A stretch of 64,000 bases of DNA from Pseudomicrostroma phylloplanum (Eukaryota; Basidiomycota; Exobasidiomycetes; Microstromatales), in NCBI GenBank assembly GCA_039545275.1, contig BCHS01000004.1, positions 299,961 through 363,960 of the forward strand, read 5' to 3'. How positions within the stretch are numbered: position 1 is the first letter of the stretch; each line of letters opens with the position of its first letter. Below are positions 1 through 11,200 of this stretch, in pieces. The position numbers and the translations under genes are program-made. The notes under the pieces were generated by a model. That model made no database searches. It was not told where the DNA came from and saw only the letters and a program-made list of their open reading frames with translations.

Positions 1-741
1 CACTTCGCATACAATCGCATATCGTGGCACACTACTTACGCCGACTGCAGCCCTATCCTTTGCCTTCTCCTTCTGCTCTGACTCAGATGGCTCGTTTGGA
101 AGAGAGGAAGCGAACCGGCGAGAGACCTGAGAGAAAGGCGATGGCTGGACTGGCGGAGCAATGCGAGGTGGGAGCGAGAGGCTGCCGTAAGACCTCTTCG
201 CTGAGGGCCGGCTCGGCGGCAGGACGGCTGCTCCTACTCCGGCTTGGAGCCTGAGGGTTGATGGTCCAGCAACGGCCTGAAGTGTACTCGACCTGAGCAG
301 CCTGGTCATGGTATGTTGTGCAGACATTGCAGTGGCGGGGGTGGTATGGTGAGTGGCTCGGGCGCGGGAGCAGCTCGAGGTGCCTTTTGAAATATTCTCG
401 CGCGAAAAGGGATCCGCGAAGCTCGAGTGGAGAAACGGACGACAACGACGACTTCGCCCCGCTCAGGGAACCACTCCCTCCCAATTCATCCTACCGACAC
501 TCGTAGACGACGGCCACTCCCTCCTTTGGCATCTGCCATTCCCACTCTCCCACAAGTCTGTTGCCGTCGTCTTCTCGTAGTGTCACTCTATGCTTTGCAC
601 CCTCTCACTCTCTTGGATATCCCATCGCTAAAGGCGCCTCCCGCCCCTCCTCTGGTTGAAAGTACATCGCTCCAAGAGTCCTCCCTTTGGTAGGGTCACA
701 GGTACTCACTCCTCCCGCCATCTGACCGCAAGACTCTTGGT
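1..741. promoter_or_regulatory. Upstream region of the ubiquitin protease gene
   Basis: No convincing gene is seen. The last 250 bases before the start codon at 742 are rich in C and T, as in many fungal promoters and leaders. Short open frames here have no recognisable protein features. The region should hold the promoter and 5' leader of the gene starting at 742. Confidence 0.5.
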
Positions 742-3700
742 ATGTCTGAACGGTCAGACGACCAACAACCCTCTGATCAGGCCCTTCCACTTCATCTATC
801 CTCAACTTCTGCAACGGCTGCTCCTCCCCAGCCGTCTGCCCCACAAGCCGACCAGAGACAGACATCAGTCGAAAACGAGCTACAGGCAGCGCCTCCGTTG
901 CCCCCTCTGTACACTGTCAGGGAACAGCAGATACACTCTCCTCAAGCTACGACCTCAGCTCCAGCGCCTTTCTACCCGATACCATCGATCCCGTCGCCCC
1001 TCGGCCCCGCATCGCATCCCCAAGATCCGTATCCCAGATCAAATTCACCCCGGCGCAAATTCCCCATCTCGGCCGGCAGCGCTGCCTCTCAGGCAAACGC
1101 CTTCAAGCGAGCCAGAACATCCTCGCCTGGCTCTGAGGCTGGTGCTACCTACTCGGCTGCCAATTCGGACTTCGGAGACCACGAAAGCCCGAGTGTACAA
1201 TCCTCTGCTCATCACGCCGGTCAACAATTGTATCGACCTCAGCAAGAGACCGCCTATCTGCAGTCACATCCGATGAGCGATACAGGATCATCGCTTGGGG
1301 GAATCATTGATGCCAAAGCTCTCCGGCTAGACGATCCCACCCCACCTCCCGAGTCCGCGATGGCCTCACCTTCGCTCCGTACTGCAGCAGGAACAGCTCC
1401 CACACACAATGCACCGTCAGTGGCCGAACAAAATGGAAGTATCAAAGAGCTCATGAAGCAGCCACTGGCAGCAGGTGACACCTGGTACCTGGTCTCGACG
1501 ATCTGGTTCAAGAGGTGGGCAGCGCTTTGCGACAGTGCATCCGAGGCCCCCGGTAGCGAGGCCCAGGGACTGCACAATGTCGGACCCATCGACAACTCAG
1601 GCTTGCTCGCTATCGATTCTGACCACTCTCTTGGCCAGCCGTCCCTTGCGCCGGATTGTCGAGAGGGAGTTCACTTCGAGCTGGTGCCTGCCGAAGCTTG
1701 GAATCTCCTCGCCAGCTGGTACGGCGTCAGCGGACCTGTATTCCCGAGGCACTGCGTTCTAGGTCCCGATGGACACAACGTCACTCTCGAGCTGTACGTC
1801 CCCATGATCAGCTTCACTCGCCTCGCGTCTCCCGCTACTGGGCAGAAGGCGCTAGACATACCTATAGCGATCATCTCGCGAGCCACGCCGTTGCTGGAAG
1901 TTCGGCAGCGTGCAATGGTGGAATTACAGATCAAGGTGGACAGTGAGGCAGATGTGCGACTCTGGACGCTGCCAGACAATGTACCATCAGTATCTGAGCT
2001 CGATGCCCGAGAGGCTCAAGCAGCAGAGGGCTATGAAACCGTTGAAGAGACAATGTTGTCTGAGCAGCTGGCTGCTCTTCTCACTCGACCACCCGGACAA
2101 GTTCAGGCATTCGGCGTAGAAGTCAAGGGCTCAGACGGAATTTGGCCCTCTGATCGTGTAGAGGCGCAAGCGCCTGCCAAGGCCAACGTACGTAACATCT
2201 TCGCGCAAACGGGAGGTGACTCATTCTCCAAGCTTCAGCAGTCGGCACCAGTTGCTATTCCTGAGCCTCAGACTACAATGAACGCTCCAAGAGCAATGAC
2301 GACTCGCTCGAAGACCGCCAGCGAGCGGTCGACTGGCGTAGTCTTGGGTCTGAAGGGCCTGTCGAACATGGGCAATACTTGTTTCATGAACTCGGCGTTA
2401 CAGTGCCTGTCTAATACTCCCGAGCTGCGCGACTACTTCGTCTCCAAAGTGTTCGAGGATGAGATCAACGTGGACAACCCACTTGGCAATAAAGGAGCTC
2501 TAGCTGAGGCATTCGGCCATCTCATCCAACAGCTTTGGTCCGGCTTCGGGACATCATTCCAGCCCCGAGACTTCAAATGGTCACTTGCTCGCTTCGCTCC
2601 TCAATTCTCAGGCTACGCTCAGCAAGATACTCAGGAATTGCTGGCTTTCCTTCTCGACGGACTGCACGAGGATTTGAATCGGATCAAGAAGAAGCCGTAC
2701 ATCGAGTCGCCCGACTGGCAGGGCGGCGGGCTCAAAGAAATGGTGAAGTTTGCAAAGAAGCAGTGGGAGATCTATAAAGCGAGGAACGACTCGGTTATTG
2801 TCGATTTGTTTCAAGGGCAGTACCGGTCTACGCTGGTGTGCCCCGAGTGCTCGAAAGTGTCAATCAAGTTTGACCCTTTTATGTATCTGACATTACCGCT
2901 CCCGAGCAAGGCGAAGTGGAAGCACAAGGTCACTTTCGTCCCATACGACCCACAGAGCCCTATCAAGACGGTGAGTACAGCGTCATCGAAAACAGGGGGT
3001 CCACGATTGACTAATGCAATGATATCTTGTCCTTTCCTTTGTGCAAAAGATCAACATGACCTTGTCTTACGAATCGAGTATTTCAAAGCTCAAACAGGTC
3101 ATTGGTGCAGTGACCGGTGTGAATGCCAAGAGAGTGAGTAGAAAGCTGATCTTGCTGGGACCGACCAAACAAAGACTGACGCCCGTCATTCTCCTTCGCA
3201 CTACTGCAGCTGATTGGGGCAGAGCCATACAATCGCAAATTCTGGCGCTTCTTCTACGACTATGAGCCGGTCCATGTCATCGAAAAAGCAGACTTCGTCT
3301 TCTTCTGGGAGCTCCCTGCCGACTTCTCCCTGAGCCCACCCAGGACGAAAGGACAGCACAGAAACTTTTCCGAGCCGAGGCCCATTGACCCTCCGTCGCT
3401 CGAGAATCGAGCATTTGCATCCTTGATGTCGGAGCATGAGAAGGACGAGCATGTCGTGCTACCCGTCTTTACTCAGGTGCCCAACGAATCTGCCCCACGG
3501 GGTCTGCCATTCTTTGTCTCCATCCCCAAAGACAAGGCTAATGACTTGAGAGCGATCCACCAAGCAGTCCTGACACAGTACAGCCGCTACTCGCCCAATG
3601 CAGCAGAGCTCGCGGCCACGTTCGAGCCGTCCCGAGGATCCTCAGACGCCGCCCGAGCCCCACCTGCTGACTCTACCAGCCACGATGTCACGGGCAATGG

Positions 3701-5819
3701 CAATTGGGAGATGATCGATGCCCAACAGAAGCCTCTGAATGAGACTGCAGGGGACACATTCGCCGAGATCACGCCCAACGGTGATGTCATCGAAACCTCA
3801 GCGAGTCGATCTTCGTCCCAGGAAGCGGCTGCAGCTGTAGGACCTAGCATCATCGAAGAACTGCCCCAGGCTTTACTCCCAGCTTATGAGATCCTGTACA
3901 TGGTGGTACCGCCTGGCTCAACGAAGCCTTTGTTGAGTGACGGGACAGCTTGGGAAGACGCGAGCGAAGGGCTCCTCCAGCGAGCTGAAAGACTTGGCGC
4001 TCAGGCCGCCAATGCAGGGGAAGCGGCCGCTCCTCCCTCCACCGCTTCGGTACCGCTTGTTTACACGGGCGGAGCTCTCGTCTGCGTATGGAACCGCGGC
4101 GCCGCCGAGGACCTCTTGTCAGCAAGCCCTCATGAACACGAGTGGGGAGAGTCGCGAGAAGAGGTAGACGATCCTCAAACCACCCAAGACAAGATCGCAG
4201 CTACGCAGAAGAGGAAGGGCAAAGACGTCCTCCACATCGATGACTGTTTGGACGAATTCACCAAGGAGGAGAAATTGGGCGAGGAAGACCCATGGTATTG
4301 CCCTCAATGCAAGGACTTCCGACAAGCCACTAAGAAGTTCGACCTGTGGAAGGTACCCGACATCCTCGTCGTTCATCTCAAGAGGTTCAGCGCCGGAAGA
4401 GGATTGCGCGACAAGATCGAGACGGTCGTCGACTTCCCCATTGAGGGTCTAGACCTGACGGCTAGGGTAGAGGCTGCCAAAGCGGTGAAGCAACTGGACG
4501 AAGAGAGGGCAGCTGGCATGTCAGAGGACTCATCCAGCTCAGGAAGCAGCGGCAGCGCTTCTCCCGCCGCTGCTGATGGGTTGGCCGCTCCGGAAGATCT
4601 CAGCGCCAGCATCCTCTCTGCCATCTCTGAAGCCAACGACGATGCTGTCACCTCTGACAAGCCAATCTACGACCTCTTTGCCGTCGACAATCACTTCGGA
4701 GGCCTCGGCGGCGGGCACTACACTGCCAGTGCTAGAAATGACATTGATGGCAAGTGGCACTACTTTGACGACTCTCACGTTCGAGAGATCCGAGACCCTG
4801 AAGAGGTCAAGACCTCCGCGGCGTACCTGCTCTTCTATCGTAGGAGGACCACAAGGGCCATCGGTGGCAAGACGAGGGAAATCGTCAAGACCGCTAGAGC
4901 CAAGGAAGAAGCAGCTGCTGCGCAGCGACCTCCCGCTTTTGACGCGCCGTACGACGGCGATGAGACGATGAAGGTCACTGTCGAAGACTATCCTTCTTCG
5001 TCCAACGCCGGTCCCTCTTCCCTAGCAGGCATTCAAGCCTCGAGCATCTACAGAGCCACTGGAGGAAATCTCTCTTCACGCACACTCGATTCAGACGATG
5101 CAGAAGACGCGCCTCGCGCCCCCCTCGGCTGGGGTCGCGACTCGCATCAAATGCCCGGAAGCTTCAATACCTACTCGCCTGGGAGCTCCCCCTCCCCCGA
5201 CGATTCGAACTCCTTCGAGCCATACGAGAAGGACGATACCCCTCCCGAGAGCTTCGGCGGTGCTGCTCCTGCTGCTGGGGCCTACCACGGACCTTCTATC
5301 CGTCCAGGGATGCGTGGCGGAAGGAGGACTCAGTGGGTCGACAGCGACGACGAGGAGCCCAACGCGATCTACCGCGGTGTAGGAATGCAGCAAGGCAGCA
5401 GCAGCAGCAACGGTAGTGCCAACGACAGTAGCAGTGGCAGTGGTAGTGGCGGTACCGCTCTATTTGGCCCGGCTTCTCGCATCCAGCAACCACCACGCTA
5501 TACCCCTCGAGCGACGGACGTCGACGATGACGAGTACGACGACGCCGTAGCCGATAGCCCGCTGGCCACTTTTACCCCCGAGGCAGGAGTGGGAGGAGAT
5601 GAGAGCATCGCCTCGGATGAGGCGGAGGCGGATGTTTCCAGCGAGGAGGAAGGCGGAGCGATCTCTAGCGATGGAGAAGTGGCTCCTCCCAGTGTTGGCC
5701 GAGGTGGTGGCATTGTGGGCTTCAATGATGACGAGCAGCAGCAGGGGGAGATGCATCAGCTTGGAGCAAAGGGAGTCCAGGGTGGAGAACCGCAAGAGAG
5801 GCTCAATTGGACTTCCTAG
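742..5819 (+). CDS. Ubiquitin carboxyl-terminal hydrolase with DUSP domain (Ubp12/USP4/15-like)
   Basis: Cysteine protease that removes ubiquitin from proteins. Three exons, 742-2970, 3050-3133 and 3210-5819, give 1640 residues; introns are 79 and 76 nt and both start GTGAGT. The N-terminal 240 residues are Ser/Pro-rich and look disordered. A DUSP-like domain follows (about 240-410, with the stretch [12 protein letters not shown]). The USP catalytic domain starts near 536. The Cys box GNTCFMNS puts the nucleophile at Cys547, a CPEC and a CPQC pair form the usual zinc ribbon, and the His box GGHYTAS gives His1274, followed by YFDDSHV. The last 300 residues are acidic and Ser-rich. Layout and length match the Ubp12 family. 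The start is the first ATG of the long frame. Confidence 0.93.
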
Positions 5820-6338
5820 GAAGGGAAGAACGACGGAGGCGGGCCAGAGAGACTGTTCCACGTCGAGATCGCCAGCCCATGACCATAGATGTCAAAGTCT
5901 TCGACCTAGTAGCTAGAGCTGGTTTTAAGTAGTCTGACGCTCGGTACCTGTCCGTCTTGATTTCGAGACTCCTCCACGGTCTTTATCCAGCAGCTAGAGC
6001 GAAATCAATAAGCAGTCACATACTCCCTTGCACTTGCCCTTCCCTTTGCCCGTCCTTGACCTCCTTTGATGTCAGTAGAGCTAGGTCCGAGCAGGACAAG
6101 TCTCTGTTTGTATGTCTCGATTGAGTGAATCGGAGATGTCTGTGCATACGTGTGCGTTTTGATTGTGGGCGTCTGATATGTATACAAGCTCGGGTCCGCT
6201 CTCACTCCTTTCTCCCGACGACAACTTCCTCCTTCTCCCAACCTCGACCCGCCCCGCTCCTCCGTCAATGCTGCCAGCTCATCGCGGCTCCGGCGCTGGC
6301 GGCTTGCCTTGGCTGACCAAGGTATTCCCGGCGTTCGT
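5820..6338. other. Intergenic region between convergent genes
   Basis: It lies between the stop of the ubiquitin protease gene (+) and the stop of the dynein light chain gene (-), so it should contain both 3' ends. I see no further gene, repeat or clear terminator signal. Confidence 0.5.
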
Positions 6339-6538
6339 TCATGCTCTCCAGATGAGGAAAGCGATTTTGCCTAGGTAGAAGTCTGTCATGGAGAAGGCAA
6401 GAGAACGACGGTGGAGACAAGGGAGGCAAATGCGTTCAGTATGACGGCCAGAGAGCAAAAGGATGCGGAGTCTCTACCTATACGGGTGGGGAGGGGAGGA
6501 CTTACAGATGAAGTGGTTTGTTTCTGGGAGTGGGGAAA

Positions 6539-6577
<39 letters not shown>

Positions 6578-7053
6578 GCAAGTTGCAGCAGATGCAGAGA
6601 GGAGTAGCGTCAGCACTGGAGCAGCGCGAGAGCCACTGAAACATTTGTCACTCACCGTGTGTGACATATGAACCGACTAGAACAACGTCACGGGGGAAAG
6701 AGGGAAGAAAAACGCGGTCTCGTTCGTCAGCTCTGTACTCCTATCCTGCTCCTCTTTATACCCCTGCCTGCTTGCTATGCCTCGGACTCACAGTTCGCTC
6801 CCACGACAGTATGCCACGTAGGTCCACACTGTCTATCCATCTCCCTCTTGATATGCGCAGCAATATCCTTCTCAACTGTGAACTTGTTCAGGGCGTCTTG
6901 GGCAGTATCGACTGCGAGTTGCTGCATCTCGTCGGACATGTCTACATTCTTGATGACAGCCCTGGCTGCTGCCTGTTGTTGCTGCTGCTGCTGGGCGGAG
7001 GAAGCTGTACCGCCGGAGCTGGAGGGGATGTCTGCGTGATTAGCGCCGTTCAT
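6339..7053 (-). CDS. Dynein light chain LC8 (DYNLL/Dlc2 family), four exons
   Basis: Small dimeric hub protein of cytoplasmic dynein and many other complexes. I rebuilt four exons: 7053-6792, 6676-6656, 6523-6506 and 6382-6339, giving 114 residues. After an N-terminal extension of about 27 residues with a seven-Gln run, the protein follows LC8 closely: [35 protein letters not shown], then FGSYVTH, ETNHFI and [14 protein letters not shown]. The two middle exons are only 21 and 18 nt. All introns start GTGAGT or GTAAG and end AG. The last intron-exon boundaries were placed by matching the conserved LC8 sequence. The extreme C terminus (FLIWRA) departs from the usual LLFKSG. A 38-nt homopolymer lies in intron 2. 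Confidence 0.88.
6539..6576. repeat. 38-nt G homopolymer (poly-C on the gene strand) in an LC8 intron
   Basis: Thirty-eight consecutive Gs on the plus strand. On the minus strand this is a C run inside intron 2 of the LC8 gene, ending 14 nt before the 3' splice site, where a polypyrimidine tract belongs. The exact length may be affected by sequencing. Confidence 0.9.
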
Positions 7054-8253
7054 GCTGGGTGGTATAGGTTGGGCTAGGGGGCGTCACGATGAAGATGATC
7101 GTTGGGAAAGAGTAAGACGAGGTTGGAGTTGAGGTAGTCTAGCCTGTGTGCTTCGACGGAAAGGGCAGCGTGGCTGTGGCTGTGGGCGGAGAAAGGCAAT
7201 GGCACAGGCAGAGCAACACTCGGTTGGCTGTTGCGTCGCAGCCTTGGAGGCACAGCGCGCGCAGGGCCACGACGATCAGGAAGATGTCAAGCGCAGCCTC
7301 TTGTGTCTGTCGTTCATTCTTGTCCACTCATCCATCACTACCAGCGACGTCGTACGACTCGAGGTCTGCCTGTCTGTCAATTCCACTTGGTTCGCCATGT
7401 GATGCACCGTCTGTTCCCCTCTTAGCTACTCCTTGTCCCTTTTCCACCCCTCTTCCTCCATCCTCCCCCCTCCATCCCTCTCTCACACACACGATCAGGA
7501 CCCTTCTGCCCGCCCGGTCCTCCCCTCTGGGGAGAAACTCTAACCGAGAAGCGGTTCCTGGTAGGTCCACAGATCTACTTTCTCTCTCTCCTCGAGAAGA
7601 GAACTCCATCACACTCCAGTCCTTCCCTCCTCCTTTCTATGCTCTACTAGGCTGGAAAGGAACCCATTAAAAAGTGGGGGGAGGAAGATCCTTCGGGGTA
7701 CCCAGTCGTTCCGTGTACCCTTCTCCTGCCTGTGCTCTGCGACTGTGAAAAGGTCGTGGGGATGGTGGGAGAGGGGAGATGGGATGGGTGGGGAGCTGGA
7801 TGGTGGGACATTCCTGTTCTTTCTGTTTCGTTGAGCCTCTGCGCTCGTTATAATTGTCGTTAGAAATACATCGCTCTCTGTTCTTTCATCGGATACTCTG
7901 CGACTGAAGACTGGGCCGAATCTCGCGTAGTGTGATGGTAGGAAGACGAAGAGGAATGGGCATTGTAGCAGCAACAGAACAAAAGACAAGAGTTGCAAAG
8001 AAGGAAGCAAGGGCAAAAGGTAGAGAGATCGTGAAAACAAAGACAGAGAAGTCGAGACGAGATGGGGTGGGGTGCAGAGGCGAGTGTCCATGGCCGGGTA
8101 CGGCATCGGCGTGAAATACAGGCAAGGGAAGGGAATGTGCTTGCAGAGATGCAGCAGCACACGAAGCGAAAGCAAGGCGAAAGACGAGACAAGGGAAGCC
8201 AGAAACACAATCGAAGTGGGTATGGGTACTAGTAGTCGGGGTACGCTCGGTGC
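7054..8253. promoter_or_regulatory. LC8 promoter and 3' region of the Bud4-like gene
   Basis: Both flanking genes are on the minus strand, so this 1.2 kb holds the LC8 promoter and leader on its left and the 3' end of the next gene on its right. Long C/T-rich stretches on the plus strand (around 7420-7620) and A/G-rich stretches (7930-8060) create open frames of low complexity that I do not regard as genes. Confidence 0.5.
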
Positions 8254-11200
8254 TCAGCTCTTGGAAGGCGCAGTGGGAGCCTTCCTCGTTGGAGTGAAGC
8301 TCACACTCGCCCTTCTAGGCGGCACTGTGGGAGCAGGAGGAGCGGCTCTACTGCTCGTCTTGCGCGTCGAGGAGGGAGTACCTCTGACGCTACCGCTGCC
8401 GCTGCTGCTGCCATTGTTGAGGGCGGCTGCTGCGTTGCCCGAGCTCGAGACGGGGGGCATTCGCTTGGTCACCAGGGGAAGCGTAGAGGGTTTGGTAGGC
8501 GAGCTGGGCCTGGAAGAACTCTGCTGACTCAAGTTCTGGCTGAGTGGGCGAGGTGCAGGTACTCTGCTCGAAGTGGGAGTGCTCAGAGGCCTACTTCCTG
8601 TAGCAACCCTCGCGAGGGCGGGATTAGCGGCGGCATTGTTGAAGGGACCTCTCTGCGGAGTGTTGTGTGCGCTCGGTGATTCTTCTCGGACCGTAGCAGG
8701 AGTAGCCACGGCCCGCTTGGCAGCGACTGCACTGCCAGACGTCTGCAGAGCGGTAGCAGAGTGCGAGCTAGTTGAGCCAGCTGAGCTCGTCTGTGTACTA
8801 CTCTGAGCATCCCGAATGGTCTCAAAGGCCACCTGAGCCCACATTGGGTTGGGAGGTCGTGGCGTGTGGATCATCTCCGCCATGGCTTCGATCCACTGCA
8901 CCTTCTCCTCATCCGTATCAGCAAAGAATGAGATCCTCTCTCCGTCGGCAAAGGTGACTCGGAATGACCTGGGAACGTTGCAGGACTCGTCGGACTCCTC
9001 CGTGACATTGTACTTGTGAATCACAGCGCCACTGCGCATGGTGACTGGGGCTCCGCTCTTCCTGGCTGGGTCAGAGCTATAGGGATCCCAGGCTTCTTCG
9101 ATCTTCTGAGCCTTGGAGAGATCGATCTTCACCGTGGGTCGCTTGGTCACCTCGTTGTAGCACACCAGGTACGAGCTTTGCGCCTTGACAGGGCGCCTTC
9201 GCCATGTGCTGCAGTCACCACCCTGCTGGGTCAACGTCCCTGACATTCTCTCTCCGCCGTGGTGCCACTTGGCGTACTGCATGCCCTTGATACATTCCTG
9301 CATGTTCTGGGGTAGCATTTGCTTGGGAACGCTAGGCATGGGAGGCAGGTAGAAGAGCGTGATCTTGAGAGTACCTCGACTTGAGTTGACATTGCGAGAG
9401 AAGTTGGAGCCGGAGCGAGAGTCCACACTGTTTCGCGACACAGCAGAAGGAGGGTCAGCGACGCCATATACTGGCAAGTCGAGGGTGAGTGCTTTGCCGA
9501 GACATTTCGAGGCCACCTTCTCAAAGACGATGTTGACCTTGCCAAGGGCGCCCTCTTGGTTGAGATAAGACATCAAAGAGGGCTCGGCAGGCTTCTCTGT
9601 CGCCTCAGCGCGGCTTGCCTGCTTCTTGGGGCTACGGAGAAGTCTGCTCATGAAAGATTGCTTCTCCTTCTTTGTTGGACTTGCTGGTGGGGTAGCAACT
9701 GCTGCTGAGACCTGTCGCGACTTGGCAGCCTGGATCAAGTGAGCGTCCCTCTGAACGAAGAGGGTCAGACTGAACTCGAGGTTCTTGTGCTGGATCAGCT
9801 CAAACTCCTGCTTGATAGGGCTGACTGATCCCTGACCAGGCTTGAGCGTTGACATGCCAGTCTTGACGACGTGTAGACCGTTGTCCAGGATGGAGAAGAA
9901 GCGCGTAGTGGCCACAAAGGGGATCCCAAGGCTGCCGGGCTGGAAAGATTCGACGGAGACAAAGACCTTGCCGGCGGCCTTCTTCGGGTTCTCGCTCGCC
10001 CTGTACGCTCGCATCTCTTCAGCGTATTCGTTGATATCACTGGGTCGACGTAGCTTTCTCCAGGCCTTGCCAGAGTCGACATCGCCTGCCTGACGAGAGT
10101 GCGAGACCTTGTCGTCGATGGCAGCGGAGAAGCTTCCTTGGTCCTTCACATTGTAGGGGTTATCGCCCTCACGGAAGATTCGACTGATGTCTCGGCAGAG
10201 ACCATTGCCAAAGCCAACGTCCAGAGCTTTCTGGACGCTAGTGTCTAGGTTCAGCTTGTCCAACTTCAATCCCTGGTCGATGCTGGCGCGGCTACGGGTG
10301 GTAGCTGGGTCCGCTGCGGACGCATCGTCCTCAGCCTTGACAGCTGCCTGCTCTGCGGGTCGTGCAAACGGCGACACGGCATCACCAGTGCTTACACTGC
10401 GCTTCCTCAGTGCAAGTTTGCTTCTCCGTTGGCGCAGGACTAGATCTGCAGTCGCCGAGATCGAGCCGCTTGGCGTCAGTCCGCTTGTTGATGCTTCAGA
10501 CGCTGGGGAGGCGGAGGAGCTTGATGCTGCCGCCAAAGTCGCCGTCGGTTGCATTTCGCTGGAGGCTGCTGTCGGAGTAGCTTGTTCCTTTGGCAATGAT
10601 GCGTTGTCTTGAATGTCAGAAGGCTTGGTCTCCTCAGCCTGTTGTGCTAGACTCTCGCTCAGCTTCTCTAGAGGGCTGGCATTCGCTCCAACAGCGGCTT
10701 CCTCGAGGGCAACGGGCCGCGGCTCCTGCCTCACCTCGAAGCTGGTCGCCTCTACATGGGGACGAGGACCGGCAGTCGGCCGTTGAGGAACAGACGATAG
10801 AGTCATGCTCTGAGCAGGTCGAATACTGCCAGCGGGAGCGGAAGGACGGCCCTTCAAAGATGTTTGAGTAAGACTGGAGGACGAGGGCATAGACGTATCT
10901 GCAAGGTCTGCGGCCGCTGCTGCTTCTCTCTCGGCAGCCTCCGCTTGAGCTCGCTTCTCCCTTGCTACTCGTTCCAGCACGGCATCTCTCGAGATATGCG
11001 GACGTCCTCCACTCCTGCTCCGCGACGCCGTTGCAATCGGTTGCGAGGGCACCACTGGAGAGATCGGCGCTGGCTCAAGCTCTGGCATCCTCTGACTGTC
11101 GAGCAGGAGCGGACTCCAACTAGGAAGACTAGGCAGCCCGATGCTGGGCACACTCGAGTGCGTTTTTCTGCCTTGAGACTCCCACTCATCAATCTGGGAA

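Noticed and set aside
7609..8208. A 199-codon minus-strand open frame rich in Leu, Ser and Phe
   Set aside because: It arises from C/T-rich DNA upstream of the LC8 gene, has no domain or family likeness, and its codons look like low-complexity promoter sequence.
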